A stretch of DNA of 24,035 nucleotides from a virus. The position numbers and the translations under genes were made by a program. The notes below the pieces were generated by a model. The model had not been told where the DNA came from and made no database searches. It was given only the letters and a program-made list of their open reading frames with translations. How positions within the stretch are numbered: position 1 is the first letter of the stretch; the number at the start of each line of letters is the position of its first letter. The stretch covers positions 1-24,035 of the IMG/VR virus record IMGVR_UViG_3300038701_001862, one strand, 5' to 3'. Of this stretch, positions 14,551 to 20,844 are shown in pieces.

Positions 14551-14865
14551 TCAGCCCTTTTTGGGAGCGGTCTTAAAAACAAGCGAACGCATGTCTTCAA
14601 GGTGTCGCTCAGTTGCGCGCAAAGACCCTGCGCTTCCAGTACCCTCCGTTGGCCTAATGCCGCACTGCCAAAGCCCATCCATCAATTCTTGTGCTGATGT
14701 GATATCTAGCGAGACAGTTGGAGGAACCAAAACTCCCTCATCGCGCTTTAAAAAAACCAAAGGCTTTGCATAATTTTGCCCTGAATCTGTCAAGCACCCA
14801 AATCGGACGTCAATACGCTGCCCAAAATTGCTGCGCTCAAGAAATACTTTAAATTGGTCGCTCAT
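14551..14865 (-). CDS. Hypothetical protein
   Basis: The 104-aa protein is not recognised. It begins MSDQFKVFLERSNFGQRID and has a beta-rich first half (VRFGCLTDSG, AKPLVFLKRDEGV, VSLDITSAQEL) and a helical end (ERHLEDMRSLVFKTAPKKG). No membrane segment or metal-binding motif is visible. It lies inside an unbroken run of minus-strand genes, starting right after the stop of the upstream gene. Its local base composition is more AT-rich than its neighbours, which may indicate a separate origin. Confidence 0.6.
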   Translation of the reverse strand: MSDQFKVFLERSNFGQRIDVRFGCLTDSGQNYAKPLVFLKRDEGVLVPPTVSLDITSAQELMDGLWQCGIRPTEGTGSAGSLRATERHLEDMRSLVFKTAPKKG

Positions 14866-15102
14866 TTATCTTGTTTCCTTCTTCGCTTTGCGCATTGCAT
14901 CGGCCTCCTGTCCAAGCTGCTGCAAACGGTCCAAAGCTTGCGCCCGGTCCCATTCCATCTTTGCCCGCTCAACATCGTGCAGCGCGTTATCAAGCTTAAT
15001 CCTCTGAGGGCTTGGCGTCGTGCTAACAGGTGCCAGCATTTCCCGCACCGTCACCACAAGGCGGGCTGATGCGTTGCGTAGGGCTTTGCATTCGTCACTC
15101 AT
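14866..15102 (-). CDS. Small coiled-coil hypothetical protein
   Basis: The 78-aa protein from ATG 15102 (MSDECKALRNASARLVVTVR) overlaps the end of the cytosine methyltransferase gene by four bases (ATGA), and an AGGAG site eight bases upstream supports this start over 15129. Two helices rich in charged residues and alanine (QRIKLDNALHDVERAKMEWD and the following QALDRLQQLGQEADAMRKAK) indicate a coiled coil. The function is unknown. Its start region contains one copy of an 18-bp repeat that recurs upstream of the methyltransferase gene. Confidence 0.65.
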   Translation of the reverse strand: MSDECKALRNASARLVVTVREMLAPVSTTPSPQRIKLDNALHDVERAKMEWDRAQALDRLQQLGQEADAMRKAKKETR

Positions 15103-15935
15103 GCCGCTTGCTCCTGTGCTGCCAGCCATGCACGGCCTAGAAGTTCGGGAATTTGAGGAACTACGGCGTTTCCAAGGGCTTTAAGTCTGTCCACCCCATT
15201 GGGAACCCCATGAGCCATTCGACCCACTGCGGGTTCAACGGCCCATCCACAGTCATAAAAAGCTCGATGCTTTTCCCGATCTTCTTCCTGCGCTGAATTG
15301 CGGGCGTTGACGGGCCGCCCCGATCCCGATGGTCGGACGCGCAAGGAGTCGGCCACATTTGCCGCTTGACCGCCGTCGCCAATCCATCGCCAGACGTAGG
15401 CGAACAGCCTTTCCGATTGTAGTTTCCGTTCACTGTCGGGGTGGGCCACAAGCCAGAGCCGGGCGCGCTTGTGCCGGGCGCCAATGTCTGCTGCTGAAAT
15501 AACATCCCACTCCGCATTATACCCGAGCGCGGCCAAGTCTCCGCATACAACGTCCATCCCTCGACCAAGCAACGCTGCGACGTTCTCCACGAAGACGACG
15601 CGCGGTCGAAGCTCGCCAATAAGGCGCGCGTACTCACGCCATAGGCCGCTTCTCTCGCCTTCAATGCCAGCGCCTCGGCCAGCGGTACTAATGTCTTGGC
15701 ACGGGAACCCTCCGCAGATCGCGTCAACGGTAATTCCATCGGCAGCAAGTCGCTCTGCGGTGAGGTCTCGTATTTCATAATAGCAAGGCACCTCCGGCCA
15801 ATGCTTTGCGAGCACCCGGCGCGGGAACTCTTCGATTTCACAAAAGGCGACGGTCTCAAATCCGCCGCTGCGCTCAAGGCCCAGTGAAAAGCCGCCGATG
15901 CCGCTGAACAGGTCTAGAAGCTTTAGCTTTTGCAT
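15099..15935 (-). CDS. DNA cytosine-C5 methyltransferase
   Basis: The 278-aa enzyme transfers a methyl group from AdoMet to C5 of cytosine in DNA. Motif I (LDLFSGIGG) is at residues 7-15, the catalytic PCQ at 78-80 (GGFPCQDIS), motif VI ENV at 117-119, motif VIII around RHKRARLWLVAH (154-165), and motifs IX-X in LKALGNAVVPQIPELLGRA near 251-269. The target-recognition region (about 168-245) is short, so the enzyme is compact; typical members exceed 300 aa. The start at 15935 overlaps the preceding 10-aa ORF as TAATG and has an AGGAG site. An 18-bp repeat spans both ends of the gene. No cognate nuclease is visible. Confidence 0.93.
   Translation of the reverse strand: MQKLKLLDLFSGIGGFSLGLERSGGFETVAFCEIEEFPRRVLAKHWPEVPCYYEIRDLTAERLAADGITVDAICGGFPCQDISTAGRGAGIEGERSGLWREYARLIGELRPRVVFVENVAALLGRGMDVVCGDLAALGYNAEWDVISAADIGARHKRARLWLVAHPDSERKLQSERLFAYVWRWIGDGGQAANVADSLRVRPSGSGRPVNARNSAQEEDREKHRAFYDCGWAVEPAVGRMAHGVPNGVDRLKALGNAVVPQIPELLGRAWLAAQEQAA
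15103..15120. repeat. 18-bp direct repeat, copy 1 (methyltransferase 3' end)
   Basis: This 18-bp sequence (GCCGCTTGCTCCTGTGCT on the plus strand) is identical to 15939-15956. Here it encodes the methyltransferase C-terminus AQEQAA and supplies the AGGAG ribosome binding site of the 78-aa gene. Confidence 0.85.
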
Positions 15936-15967
15936 TAGGCCGCTTGCTCCTGTGCTTGGCGGATCAT
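15935..15967 (-). CDS. 10-aa linking ORF before the cytosine methyltransferase
   Basis: The ORF reads MIRQAQEQAA. It starts in an ATGA overlap with the stop of the replication-like gene and ends in a TAATG overlap with the methyltransferase start. Its last six residues equal the C-terminus of the methyltransferase, because both are encoded by the same 18-bp repeat. It is most likely a gene-end remnant or a coupling ORF that carries the ribosome binding site, not a functional protein. Confidence 0.4.
   Translation of the reverse strand: MIRQAQEQAA
15939..15956. repeat. 18-bp direct repeat, copy 2 (methyltransferase 5' side)
   Basis: This is an exact copy of 15103-15120. It provides the AGGAG site for the methyltransferase and, in the short upstream ORF, again encodes AQEQAA followed by a stop. 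Together the copies bracket the whole methyltransferase gene. Confidence 0.85.
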
Positions 15968-16629
15968 GCGTTTTCCGCTTCTTGTTCAAACGCGCGCTTT
16001 TTTTGCGCTAGTTCAAGATATGCCTTTGAATATGCAATCCGATTATATCCGGCCCTCTCAGCATAACCGTTTGCGGCCCGCCACCATACTAAATCACCGT
16101 GCGTAGTGCGCAAGACTGCCGTAGGCGGCACGCCCTTTGAAGCGTTCACGTGCGTTACGCCAATTCCATCAGCGAAAAGCGCGTCAAGTATATCATCGGG
16201 ACACCCCTGCTCGCTCATGGCTGAAAGCATCTCATGAACCTGGCCTTTTGAATTCTGCCACGACTTGCCGGTAACTGGCCGCGCTTCAATGCCAGCGCCT
16301 TCACGCGGCTTAATATCTTCAACCTCCCACTGGCCCTGCTCTAGCCACCATTCAAGGCCCTTGATGTATTTGCCGTTCTCGTTTGCTAGGTGGCGTTCTA
16401 CATATGCCTCTAGAGCACCGATCAGGACATTTTCACTAACCTTGTACAACGCTGCTTTGGTCGCCTCTCGGCAACGCTCCATGGGGGTCAGGCCGTGCTT
16501 GCGCTTGCTGTTGGGTTTAAGCCCAACGGTGCGGGCTTTGCCTTGTTTCGGGTAGATCGACCAGATCCGCTCAAACACCGTGTCAGGTGCTTTTGGTGCG
16601 GCTTGCTGGCTAAGGGGCAGTTCAGTCAT
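15964..16629 (-). CDS. Replication-like phage protein
   Basis: The 221-aa product (start at 16629, TAATG overlap with the upstream stop) contains, at about residues 18-105, the segment FERIWSIYPKQGK, then VLIGALEAYVERHLANENGK and YIKGLEWWLEQGQWE. This 'f-W-x-x-Y-P-x-k...a...a-x-x-y...e-x-x-y-i-k-x-x-x-x-W-L-x-x-x-x-W' pattern occurs in many phage replication or helicase-loading-type proteins. The C-terminal half is not recognised. The assignment to replication is moderate, supported by the neighbouring DnaA-like gene, though the typical N-terminal winged-helix part is absent. Confidence 0.6.
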   Translation of the reverse strand: MTELPLSQQAAPKAPDTVFERIWSIYPKQGKARTVGLKPNSKRKHGLTPMERCREATKAALYKVSENVLIGALEAYVERHLANENGKYIKGLEWWLEQGQWEVEDIKPREGAGIEARPVTGKSWQNSKGQVHEMLSAMSEQGCPDDILDALFADGIGVTHVNASKGVPPTAVLRTTHGDLVWWRAANGYAERAGYNRIAYSKAYLELAQKKRAFEQEAENA

Positions 16630-17639
16630 TAGAAAATTCCCCAACCCTTATGCGTTTTTGGCACACTCACCCGTGAAATTCCCACCAATTTATTGTGTAA
16701 TTGTACGCACTCACTCGACAATTGGAAACCGACGCTCTCAGGGTTCAAAACGCCGCGCAACGCCTCCTCTTTTGCGTCGCGAACCCTCTTAACTACTTCG
16801 TTACATTTCCAATCAAGCCTTTTCCACTCGGTAAAACATTTGCGGCCTAGATCATAAAACCGCTCCGTTCTGCCCGCGCCCCTTGAACCAGTAGCCTGCC
16901 GAATCTTATGCCATCGGGTAAATGCGCTCGTAGCCCGGCGATCTAACTTAGCCGCACATTCGACCAAAGGCCGCATTTCGTCAAAAATTGCTTCCGCCGA
17001 CACTCGCTGTAAAACTGCCCAAGCGACAGGCATACGCGCTGCTCGATAATCGCCCTGCGCCAGCACGCGCCACGCAACATCACCAAACCGCGTCGTTTGC
17101 ATCAACGCTCGCATTCTCTTTTCAGCAAGCAACTCTTCATCACACTGATTCAAAAACCTCAGCAAAGCCGATCCCTCGCGGCCCTTCATCATCGTTACCG
17201 CAATCACCGCGTCAGGCGTCTTCGGTGCGCTTACTAAAAACGCCTCAAGCTCTGTTATATTTTCTTCGCTAAAATTTCCGCATAGGTCTAAGTTGGCTGC
17301 AACTATGACCTGATTGCGTTTGGCAATCTCCGCGCCGACTTCGCCAACCGGCTTGCCGATAAACTCGCACTGCGGCCATTTCTTGCGCCAATGTGACGTG
17401 GCGATTAACGCCGGGCTTTTATCGACGCAGACAATTTTCTCAGGCGGTATGCCGTGTTTTACCGCGACTTCGATTTCCAACCCCTCCCGGCTCGGCAAAA
17501 TAAGCCAACGAGCACGATCATTTTCAAGATAACGTCGCGTCGCTGGTGCAATGGCGCTCCACACGTCCTCTCGATATTGAGCCTTTGCGGGCAAGTCATA
17601 GCCCTGTTTCGGCGCTCTCACTTCTAATCCGTCAAGCAT
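16629..17639 (-). CDS. Rossmann-like protein, possible AdoMet-dependent enzyme (unknown)
   Basis: The 336-aa protein is not a recognised family. Residues 45-80 read like the core of a class I methyltransferase-type Rossmann fold: a strand (WLILPSREGLEIEVA), a helix, then IVCVDKSPALIATS with an acidic residue at the end of the second strand. A later VIVAANLDLCGNFSEENI could be a motif IV-like position, but no DPPY or PCQ is present. The C-terminal 130 residues are helical and basic (LDRRATSAFTRWHKIRQATG and later KRLDWKCNEVVKRV), which may bind nucleic acid. A GGAG site precedes the ATG at 17639. Confidence 0.6.
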   Translation of the reverse strand: MLDGLEVRAPKQGYDLPAKAQYREDVWSAIAPATRRYLENDRARWLILPSREGLEIEVAVKHGIPPEKIVCVDKSPALIATSHWRKKWPQCEFIGKPVGEVGAEIAKRNQVIVAANLDLCGNFSEENITELEAFLVSAPKTPDAVIAVTMMKGREGSALLRFLNQCDEELLAEKRMRALMQTTRFGDVAWRVLAQGDYRAARMPVAWAVLQRVSAEAIFDEMRPLVECAAKLDRRATSAFTRWHKIRQATGSRGAGRTERFYDLGRKCFTEWKRLDWKCNEVVKRVRDAKEEALRGVLNPESVGFQLSSECVQLHNKLVGISRVSVPKTHKGWGIF

Positions 17640-17664
17640 TTTCCCATCTCCGTTCTGTGTTCTG

Positions 17665-17949
17665 TCATAGCTCCGCCTTTTTCTTCTTCAGCCAGTATTT
17701 TGCGTCTGGCTTGGATAGCGCAAAAAGCTCCTTGTAAGCGGCCTCCGGGTCATCGGTCCAAAACGCAATTCCCTTAAAGTGCATTAATTGGGTTGCAGGG
17801 TAATAGCTGACGCCCTTTGATTTTAAGCCCCGACCATAACAGCCAGCCCCCTTCAATCGCCACTGCGGGAAATTTTCTTCAAACCTTATCCAAGCCATCC
17901 GCTTTCCGTGCTTTGTCAGCTTTCTTGTCGGTGCAAACTTTATCTTCAT
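17665..17949 (-). CDS. Small basic hypothetical protein
   Basis: The 94-aa protein starts MKIKFAPTRKLTKHGKRMAW and is strongly basic, with aromatic and glycine-rich central turns (GAGCYGRGLKSKGVSYYPA), a helix (DPEAAYKELFALSKPD) and a lysine-rich tail (KYWLKKKKAEL). It resembles small phage nucleic-acid-associated proteins in composition, but no family was recognised. It is the first gene after the 550-bp structured region and may be transcribed across that region from upstream or from an unseen local promoter. Its start has a weak G-rich site. Confidence 0.6.
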   Translation of the reverse strand: MKIKFAPTRKLTKHGKRMAWIRFEENFPQWRLKGAGCYGRGLKSKGVSYYPATQLMHFKGIAFWTDDPEAAYKELFALSKPDAKYWLKKKKAEL

Positions 17950-17964
17950 CCCGTGCCCCTGTGT

Positions 17965-18457
17965 CTTTTAAGTCCTGTTTCCCTAAGGCTGAACCGGATG
18001 CGAGCTGTTGAGCTAAGGCATAGGACTGCTATCCCCGGCTAAAAAGCCAAGGTGCAGTCCCGCCAAGCAATGTCTGAACCATCAGGTCGCCGCATCGCGT
18101 TGGCCCAACAGTGCCGCGCATGGCCTGTTAGTCGGTTCCGTCGTTCGGGGATATTGCGCTCCCCGGCAGGTATGGGCTCAGAACCTTTCGGACTTGCCCT
18201 TGGCTATACCCTGCATCCCCACAGTAGCCTTAAACGTTTGTCCGCTGCCGTCTTACGCCGACCGGGGCCATGCATGGCCGTATACAAACGCGCACCGCAT
18301 AAAGCGGTTTAGACATTTACTTGGAAGGTCAGCTAGGGCATAAACGATCTGCACCGGGTACGCGCCTTGTCTTTCCTTGTTTTCCAAGGCCGGTGGAGTT
18401 GTCCCTCTCCATCAGTCCGGTCCTTAGACCCGCTGGCTTCGGCTGGCGGGTCTTTCT
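17965..18457 (+). ncRNA. Candidate large structured non-coding RNA
   Basis: No credible protein gene occupies this stretch, yet it is dense in stems that fit plus-strand RNA. They include GGACTGC 18023-18029 with GCAGTCC 18054-18060 around an AAAA-capped hairpin; AACAG/CTGTT plus GCC/GGC at 18107-18129; CGGGGA/TCCCCG at 18146-18165; GGCAGGT/ACTTGCC at 18165-18198; CGTTTG/CAAACG at 18235-18290 enclosing a 5-bp hairpin (18266-18279); ACCGC/GCGGT at 18294-18308; and a crossing pair CTTGGAA/TTCCAAG with CACCGG/CCGGTG (18320-18395) that would form a pseudoknot. It ends in a UUCG-capped terminator. G-U pairs in two stems favour the plus strand. The 5' end and promoter are not defined. No known RNA class was recognised. 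Confidence 0.45.
18426..18457 (+). terminator. UUCG-capped intrinsic terminator of the candidate RNA
   Basis: A 12-bp stem (18426-18437 with 18442-18453, two G-U pairs valid only on the plus strand) is closed by a C-UUCG-G tetraloop and followed by a short T-rich tail (18453-18457). On the minus strand the stem is broken by two mismatches and no T-run follows. No plus-strand protein gene precedes it, so it points to a non-coding transcript. Confidence 0.65.
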
Positions 18458-18500
18458 AATTCGTAACCTACGTTTTTTAGTTTGGCAAGTTACCGGCTTT

Positions 18501-18758
18501 TTATTCTGGCAAGCCATTTCGTTTAGCGTGCGTCCTAACGCCGTAAATAACGGTGGCATGGTCACGACCGCCTAAGCGCCTTCCAATCTGAGGATAAGTC
18601 AGACCAAGCTGGCGTAAACGATACATGGCTTCCTGGCGAGCAATCGAGATTGGCCGTGTCTGGCGCTTGCCTTTCAGCATTTCTGGCGTCACACCGTGCT
18701 CATCAAATATATCTCGAAACACCTGATCGCGGCGCAAAGCCAATTCCCACCCGTTCAT
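18501..18758 (-). CDS. DnaA domain IV-like mini-protein
   Basis: The 85-aa product has only the C-terminal DNA-binding domain of DnaA. Residues 32-80 contain the RQTRPISIARQEAMYRLRQL helix-turn, then YPQIGRRLGGRDHATVIYGV, which matches the DnaA signature 'i-G-r-x-x-G-g-R-D-H-t-T-V'. The ATPase and helicase-loading domains are absent, so it could occupy DnaA boxes without initiating. The start at 18758 overlaps the GcrA stop as TGATG; ATG 18764 is also possible. Similar stand-alone domains occur in alphaproteobacterial phages. It may compete with host DnaA or act in phage replication. Confidence 0.85.
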   Translation of the reverse strand: MNGWELALRRDQVFRDIFDEHGVTPEMLKGKRQTRPISIARQEAMYRLRQLGLTYPQIGRRLGGRDHATVIYGVRTHAKRNGLPE

Positions 18759-19507
18759 CACCATGCCAGCACTTTTTGGCGGCGCTCGCCTCGCGCTGAC
18801 ACCTGATCTAAGAAGCTATCCAGCCCGCCCCTGTCTGCCTTGGCGTTAAGCTCAACCTCATAACCACTCACACTGACAGCCTGATGAGCTTTGCAGTATG
18901 AGCTACCAGCGCGAGCCTTAGCACCACAGAACAGATGATCCTCGCCCGGCTTGGCGTCGTTGACCGCCCACCGGCACTCACCGGCTTGCAGCTGTTCAAT
19001 CGGCACACGGCGCGCATCGGGGTTAGCGGTTTCAGCGTCTTTTAATCGACGAAGAACCGTGTCTGGCTGCTCTACCCGTGTTGCGCCTTTCTGTGCGCCC
19101 TGAACGCCTTTAATGACGTTCGGGCGATTGCCTTCGAGCGTCTTACGCTTGCGCTGTGTGCGCGGCTTTTTAGGTCTAACCGCCTTAGCCCGCACCGCAC
19201 GATTAACCGGCAACTTCAACCGCAGGCGTTTCATGCCAATGGCGCGTGGGTCTTTGCCCATCGCCTCACCAATTTGAGCGTCGGTTTTACCCTCAGCCCA
19301 CAGCGCCTTAAACTGCTCTGTCTCCGCGTCTGACCATTGATTGCCGCCGCGCTGCAAGCCCAGCCGGTTGAGGCGACCGATCACGGCATTTCGCGTAACG
19401 CCGCCGCCGAATTTGTCGGCAATCTTCGCAGCGCTTAGGCCCTGCTCCCAAAGCTCGGCTAACGCTTTATCGCGCGCCTCGGTCCAGGTTTGATGTCCTC
19501 GTGTCAT
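18758..19507 (-). CDS. gcrA: GcrA-family cell-cycle regulator with duplicated HTH
   Basis: The 249-aa protein belongs to the GcrA family, which in Caulobacter binds RNA polymerase sigma-70 and activates promoters carrying methylated GANTC sites. Residues 7-52 are the canonical N-terminal domain (TWTEARDKALAELWEQGLSA, then VTRNAVIGRLNRLGL). Residues 57-98 look like a second copy (QWSDAETEQFKALWAEGKTD, AIGMKRLRLKL), which ordinary GcrA proteins do not have. A basic linker follows, and the C-terminal part has GECRW, FCGA and SSYCKAH, with C178, C194, C205 and H208 as a possible zinc site, matching the family C-terminus. A GAGG site precedes ATG 19507. Confidence 0.9.
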   Translation of the reverse strand: MTRGHQTWTEARDKALAELWEQGLSAAKIADKFGGGVTRNAVIGRLNRLGLQRGGNQWSDAETEQFKALWAEGKTDAQIGEAMGKDPRAIGMKRLRLKLPVNRAVRAKAVRPKKPRTQRKRKTLEGNRPNVIKGVQGAQKGATRVEQPDTVLRRLKDAETANPDARRVPIEQLQAGECRWAVNDAKPGEDHLFCGAKARAGSSYCKAHQAVSVSGYEVELNAKADRGGLDSFLDQVSARGERRQKVLAW

Positions 19508-19518
19508 AAAATCACCTC

Positions 19519-19914
19519 TTAGCGTTCAATCGGCTTCGTGGCCGAGCGTTGGGGGTTGGATTTGGGAAAGCCGCGACCCTTGGGCAGCTTCGCGCCCTGC
19601 TGAAACCATCCAGGCTTAGGCCGGTCTTTGCGGACCTTGTGCGCGTTGCGCTTGCGGCGCATGGCTTGGTCACTGGCGCTTTTAATTTTGTGGCAGGGCT
19701 TGCAAAGGTGCGCCCCGTCCGCAGCAGTCAGATCCGCGCTCTTGTCGGTTTCCAGCGTGTCTGCGAAAACGTGGTCGATATCCACCGCAGGCCGGTCGCA
19801 ATGCTTTGGGAACATATGCGAAATATCAGCGGGCATACGGTGGCACTCGCACACGCCGCCAGAGCGCTGGCGTATTTGAGCCTTGACGGGTTCGCGAAAT
19901 TCGCGGCGGCTCAT
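19519..19914 (-). CDS. HNH endonuclease-like protein
   Basis: The 131-aa product has an HNH-type nuclease layout: a zinc-type cysteine region (C22, C24, C39), the catalytic-type VDIDHVF at about 44-50, and a second knuckle LCKPCHKIKSASD (70-82) with C71, C74 and H75. The 'D-H ... L-C-x-x-C-H-x-x-K' pattern is characteristic. The middle asparagine is not clearly present. The C-terminal 45 residues are basic and proline-rich. It overlaps the MT-A70 gene by four bases (ATGA) and its stop region contains the ribosome binding site of gcrA, so all three genes are tightly coupled. Confidence 0.8.
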   Translation of the reverse strand: MSRREFREPVKAQIRQRSGGVCECHRMPADISHMFPKHCDRPAVDIDHVFADTLETDKSADLTAADGAHLCKPCHKIKSASDQAMRRKRNAHKVRKDRPKPGWFQQGAKLPKGRGFPKSNPQRSATKPIER

Positions 19915-20495
19915 GACGCCACCTGATCAAACAAGCTTGCATCCCGTTTGCCGGTTTGATTGCCCCACGCCGTCCATTGTGGCCGGTTAAGCCGGGAAAA
20001 CAGCTCTAGGTACGGGCCACCCACCAGCGCTTCAATACGGTCGTATTGCTCATCAGGCTTGGCAGAATGTGCGCCCTTGGGGCAGAACAGGGCTTGGCGA
20101 ACGCCCTTGCTCAGTCGTTTAGGTGAGCCCTTTGTGAACAGCCAGCATTGCTCCGTTTGCTTACGGGTCCAGTATCCCATGCCGATACGCGGCGTTTGAC
20201 CTTCGTTACGGCTTTTGAACCAGACGAAGGCGCAAGTCTTAAACTTAAAGCCCCATGCCTCACCAAGCTGCAAGGCTTCGTCCAGATGCGAGTCCACAAC
20301 CCACATAAACAGCGCGCAGTCATCAGCAGCGCTATCAGCAACAGGAAGCGCGGCCATGTCCTCAAATGACATAACCGGGTAATGGTCCTCAGCACCACGA
20401 TGCGGGGTCTGACCATCGCGCTTGTTGTAGGTGGCAAACGCCCACGGTGGATCTGCTAGAATGGCACCAAATGGGCCAAGCGGGAGCTGGCTCAT
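19911..20495 (-). CDS. MT-A70 family adenine methyltransferase
   Basis: The 194-aa enzyme probably methylates N6 of adenine in DNA. The catalytic DPPW motif is at residues 15-18 (AILADPPWAFATYNKRDGQ). Further family landmarks are YPVMSFEDMAALPV, CALFMWVVDSHLDEAL, GFKFKTCAFVWFKSRN and a final YLELFSRLNRPQWTAWGNQ, in the usual order. The length is typical for phage MT-A70 proteins. The specificity is not evident. The start at 20495 overlaps the upstream stop as ATGA, with a GGGGGTGA ribosome binding site. Confidence 0.92.
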   Translation of the reverse strand: MSQLPLGPFGAILADPPWAFATYNKRDGQTPHRGAEDHYPVMSFEDMAALPVADSAADDCALFMWVVDSHLDEALQLGEAWGFKFKTCAFVWFKSRNEGQTPRIGMGYWTRKQTEQCWLFTKGSPKRLSKGVRQALFCPKGAHSAKPDEQYDRIEALVGGPYLELFSRLNRPQWTAWGNQTGKRDASLFDQVAS

Positions 20496-20677
20496 ACATC
20501 ACCCCCGTCACAAAAGTCCCGCTGCACCTGCTTGGCGTAATCCATCACAGCGTTGATGGCGTCGGTGCGGTCCTTTTGAGCGACGCGCTTGCCGTAGTCG
20601 TGCGCAACGTTGGCGGGATGCTCACCAGCCAGCACGCGGGTTGCTATGGCTTCCTGCTGAATGTCTGTGAGGGTCAT
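20492..20677 (-). CDS. Small hypothetical protein
   Basis: The 61-aa protein (MTLTDIQQEAIATRVLAGEH onward) is helical, with a QQEAIATRVLAGEHPANVAH segment that could be half of a helix-turn-helix and an acidic end (RDFCDGGDV). No family was recognised. It is coupled by ATGA overlaps on both sides, to the 56-aa gene upstream and the MT-A70 gene downstream, as expected for a real gene in this operon. Confidence 0.65.
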   Translation of the reverse strand: MTLTDIQQEAIATRVLAGEHPANVAHDYGKRVAQKDRTDAINAVMDYAKQVQRDFCDGGDV

Positions 20678-20844
20678 GCGCTTGCATCCGTGTACGCAGC
20701 CCAGCGCGGCAGCTTCACGCCATCGCGATCCATGCTGTCTGCCATGGCGCGGGCCACGGCGCGGATATGCTCACGGCGGCGCTTGGCCTTCTGCCCCTTC
20801 GGCGCAATGCGCTCGGCTTGGCGGGCTTTCATAACTTCATTCAT
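20674..20844 (-). CDS. 56-aa basic protein between repressor and 61-aa gene
   Basis: This short gene reads MNEVMKARQAERIAPKGQKA and continues with KRRREHIRAVARAMADSMDR to a W-containing C-terminus. It overlaps the repressor gene by eight bases at its start and the next gene by four (ATGA) at its end, so it fills the only gap in the operon exactly. It is helical and strongly basic, which suggests nucleic-acid or protein binding, but the family is unknown. Confidence 0.6.
   Translation of the reverse strand: MNEVMKARQAERIAPKGQKAKRRREHIRAVARAMADSMDRDGVKLPRWAAYTDASA

Noticed and set aside
13994-14773. 259-aa plus-strand open frame
   Set aside because: It is antisense to two coupled minus-strand genes and shows no protein family features.
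18023-18060. Group I intron core in the structured region
   Set aside because: The helix and AAGG junction resemble P7-P8, but no P3/P4/P6 partners are found upstream, no split exon exists on the plus strand, and the resemblance is short.
18052-18312. 86-aa plus-strand ORF within the structured region
   Set aside because: No ribosome binding site, arginine-rich random composition, and the stems described cut across it without regard to codons.
17950-18460. tmRNA, RNase P RNA or tRNA in the structured region
   Set aside because: No tRNA-like acceptor or T-arm motif, no tag-coding sequence, and no RNase P conserved segments were found.
18329-18565. 78-aa minus-strand ORF within the structured region
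   Set aside because: It overlaps the end of the DnaA-like gene in another frame, crosses the terminator hairpin, and has no recognisable pattern.
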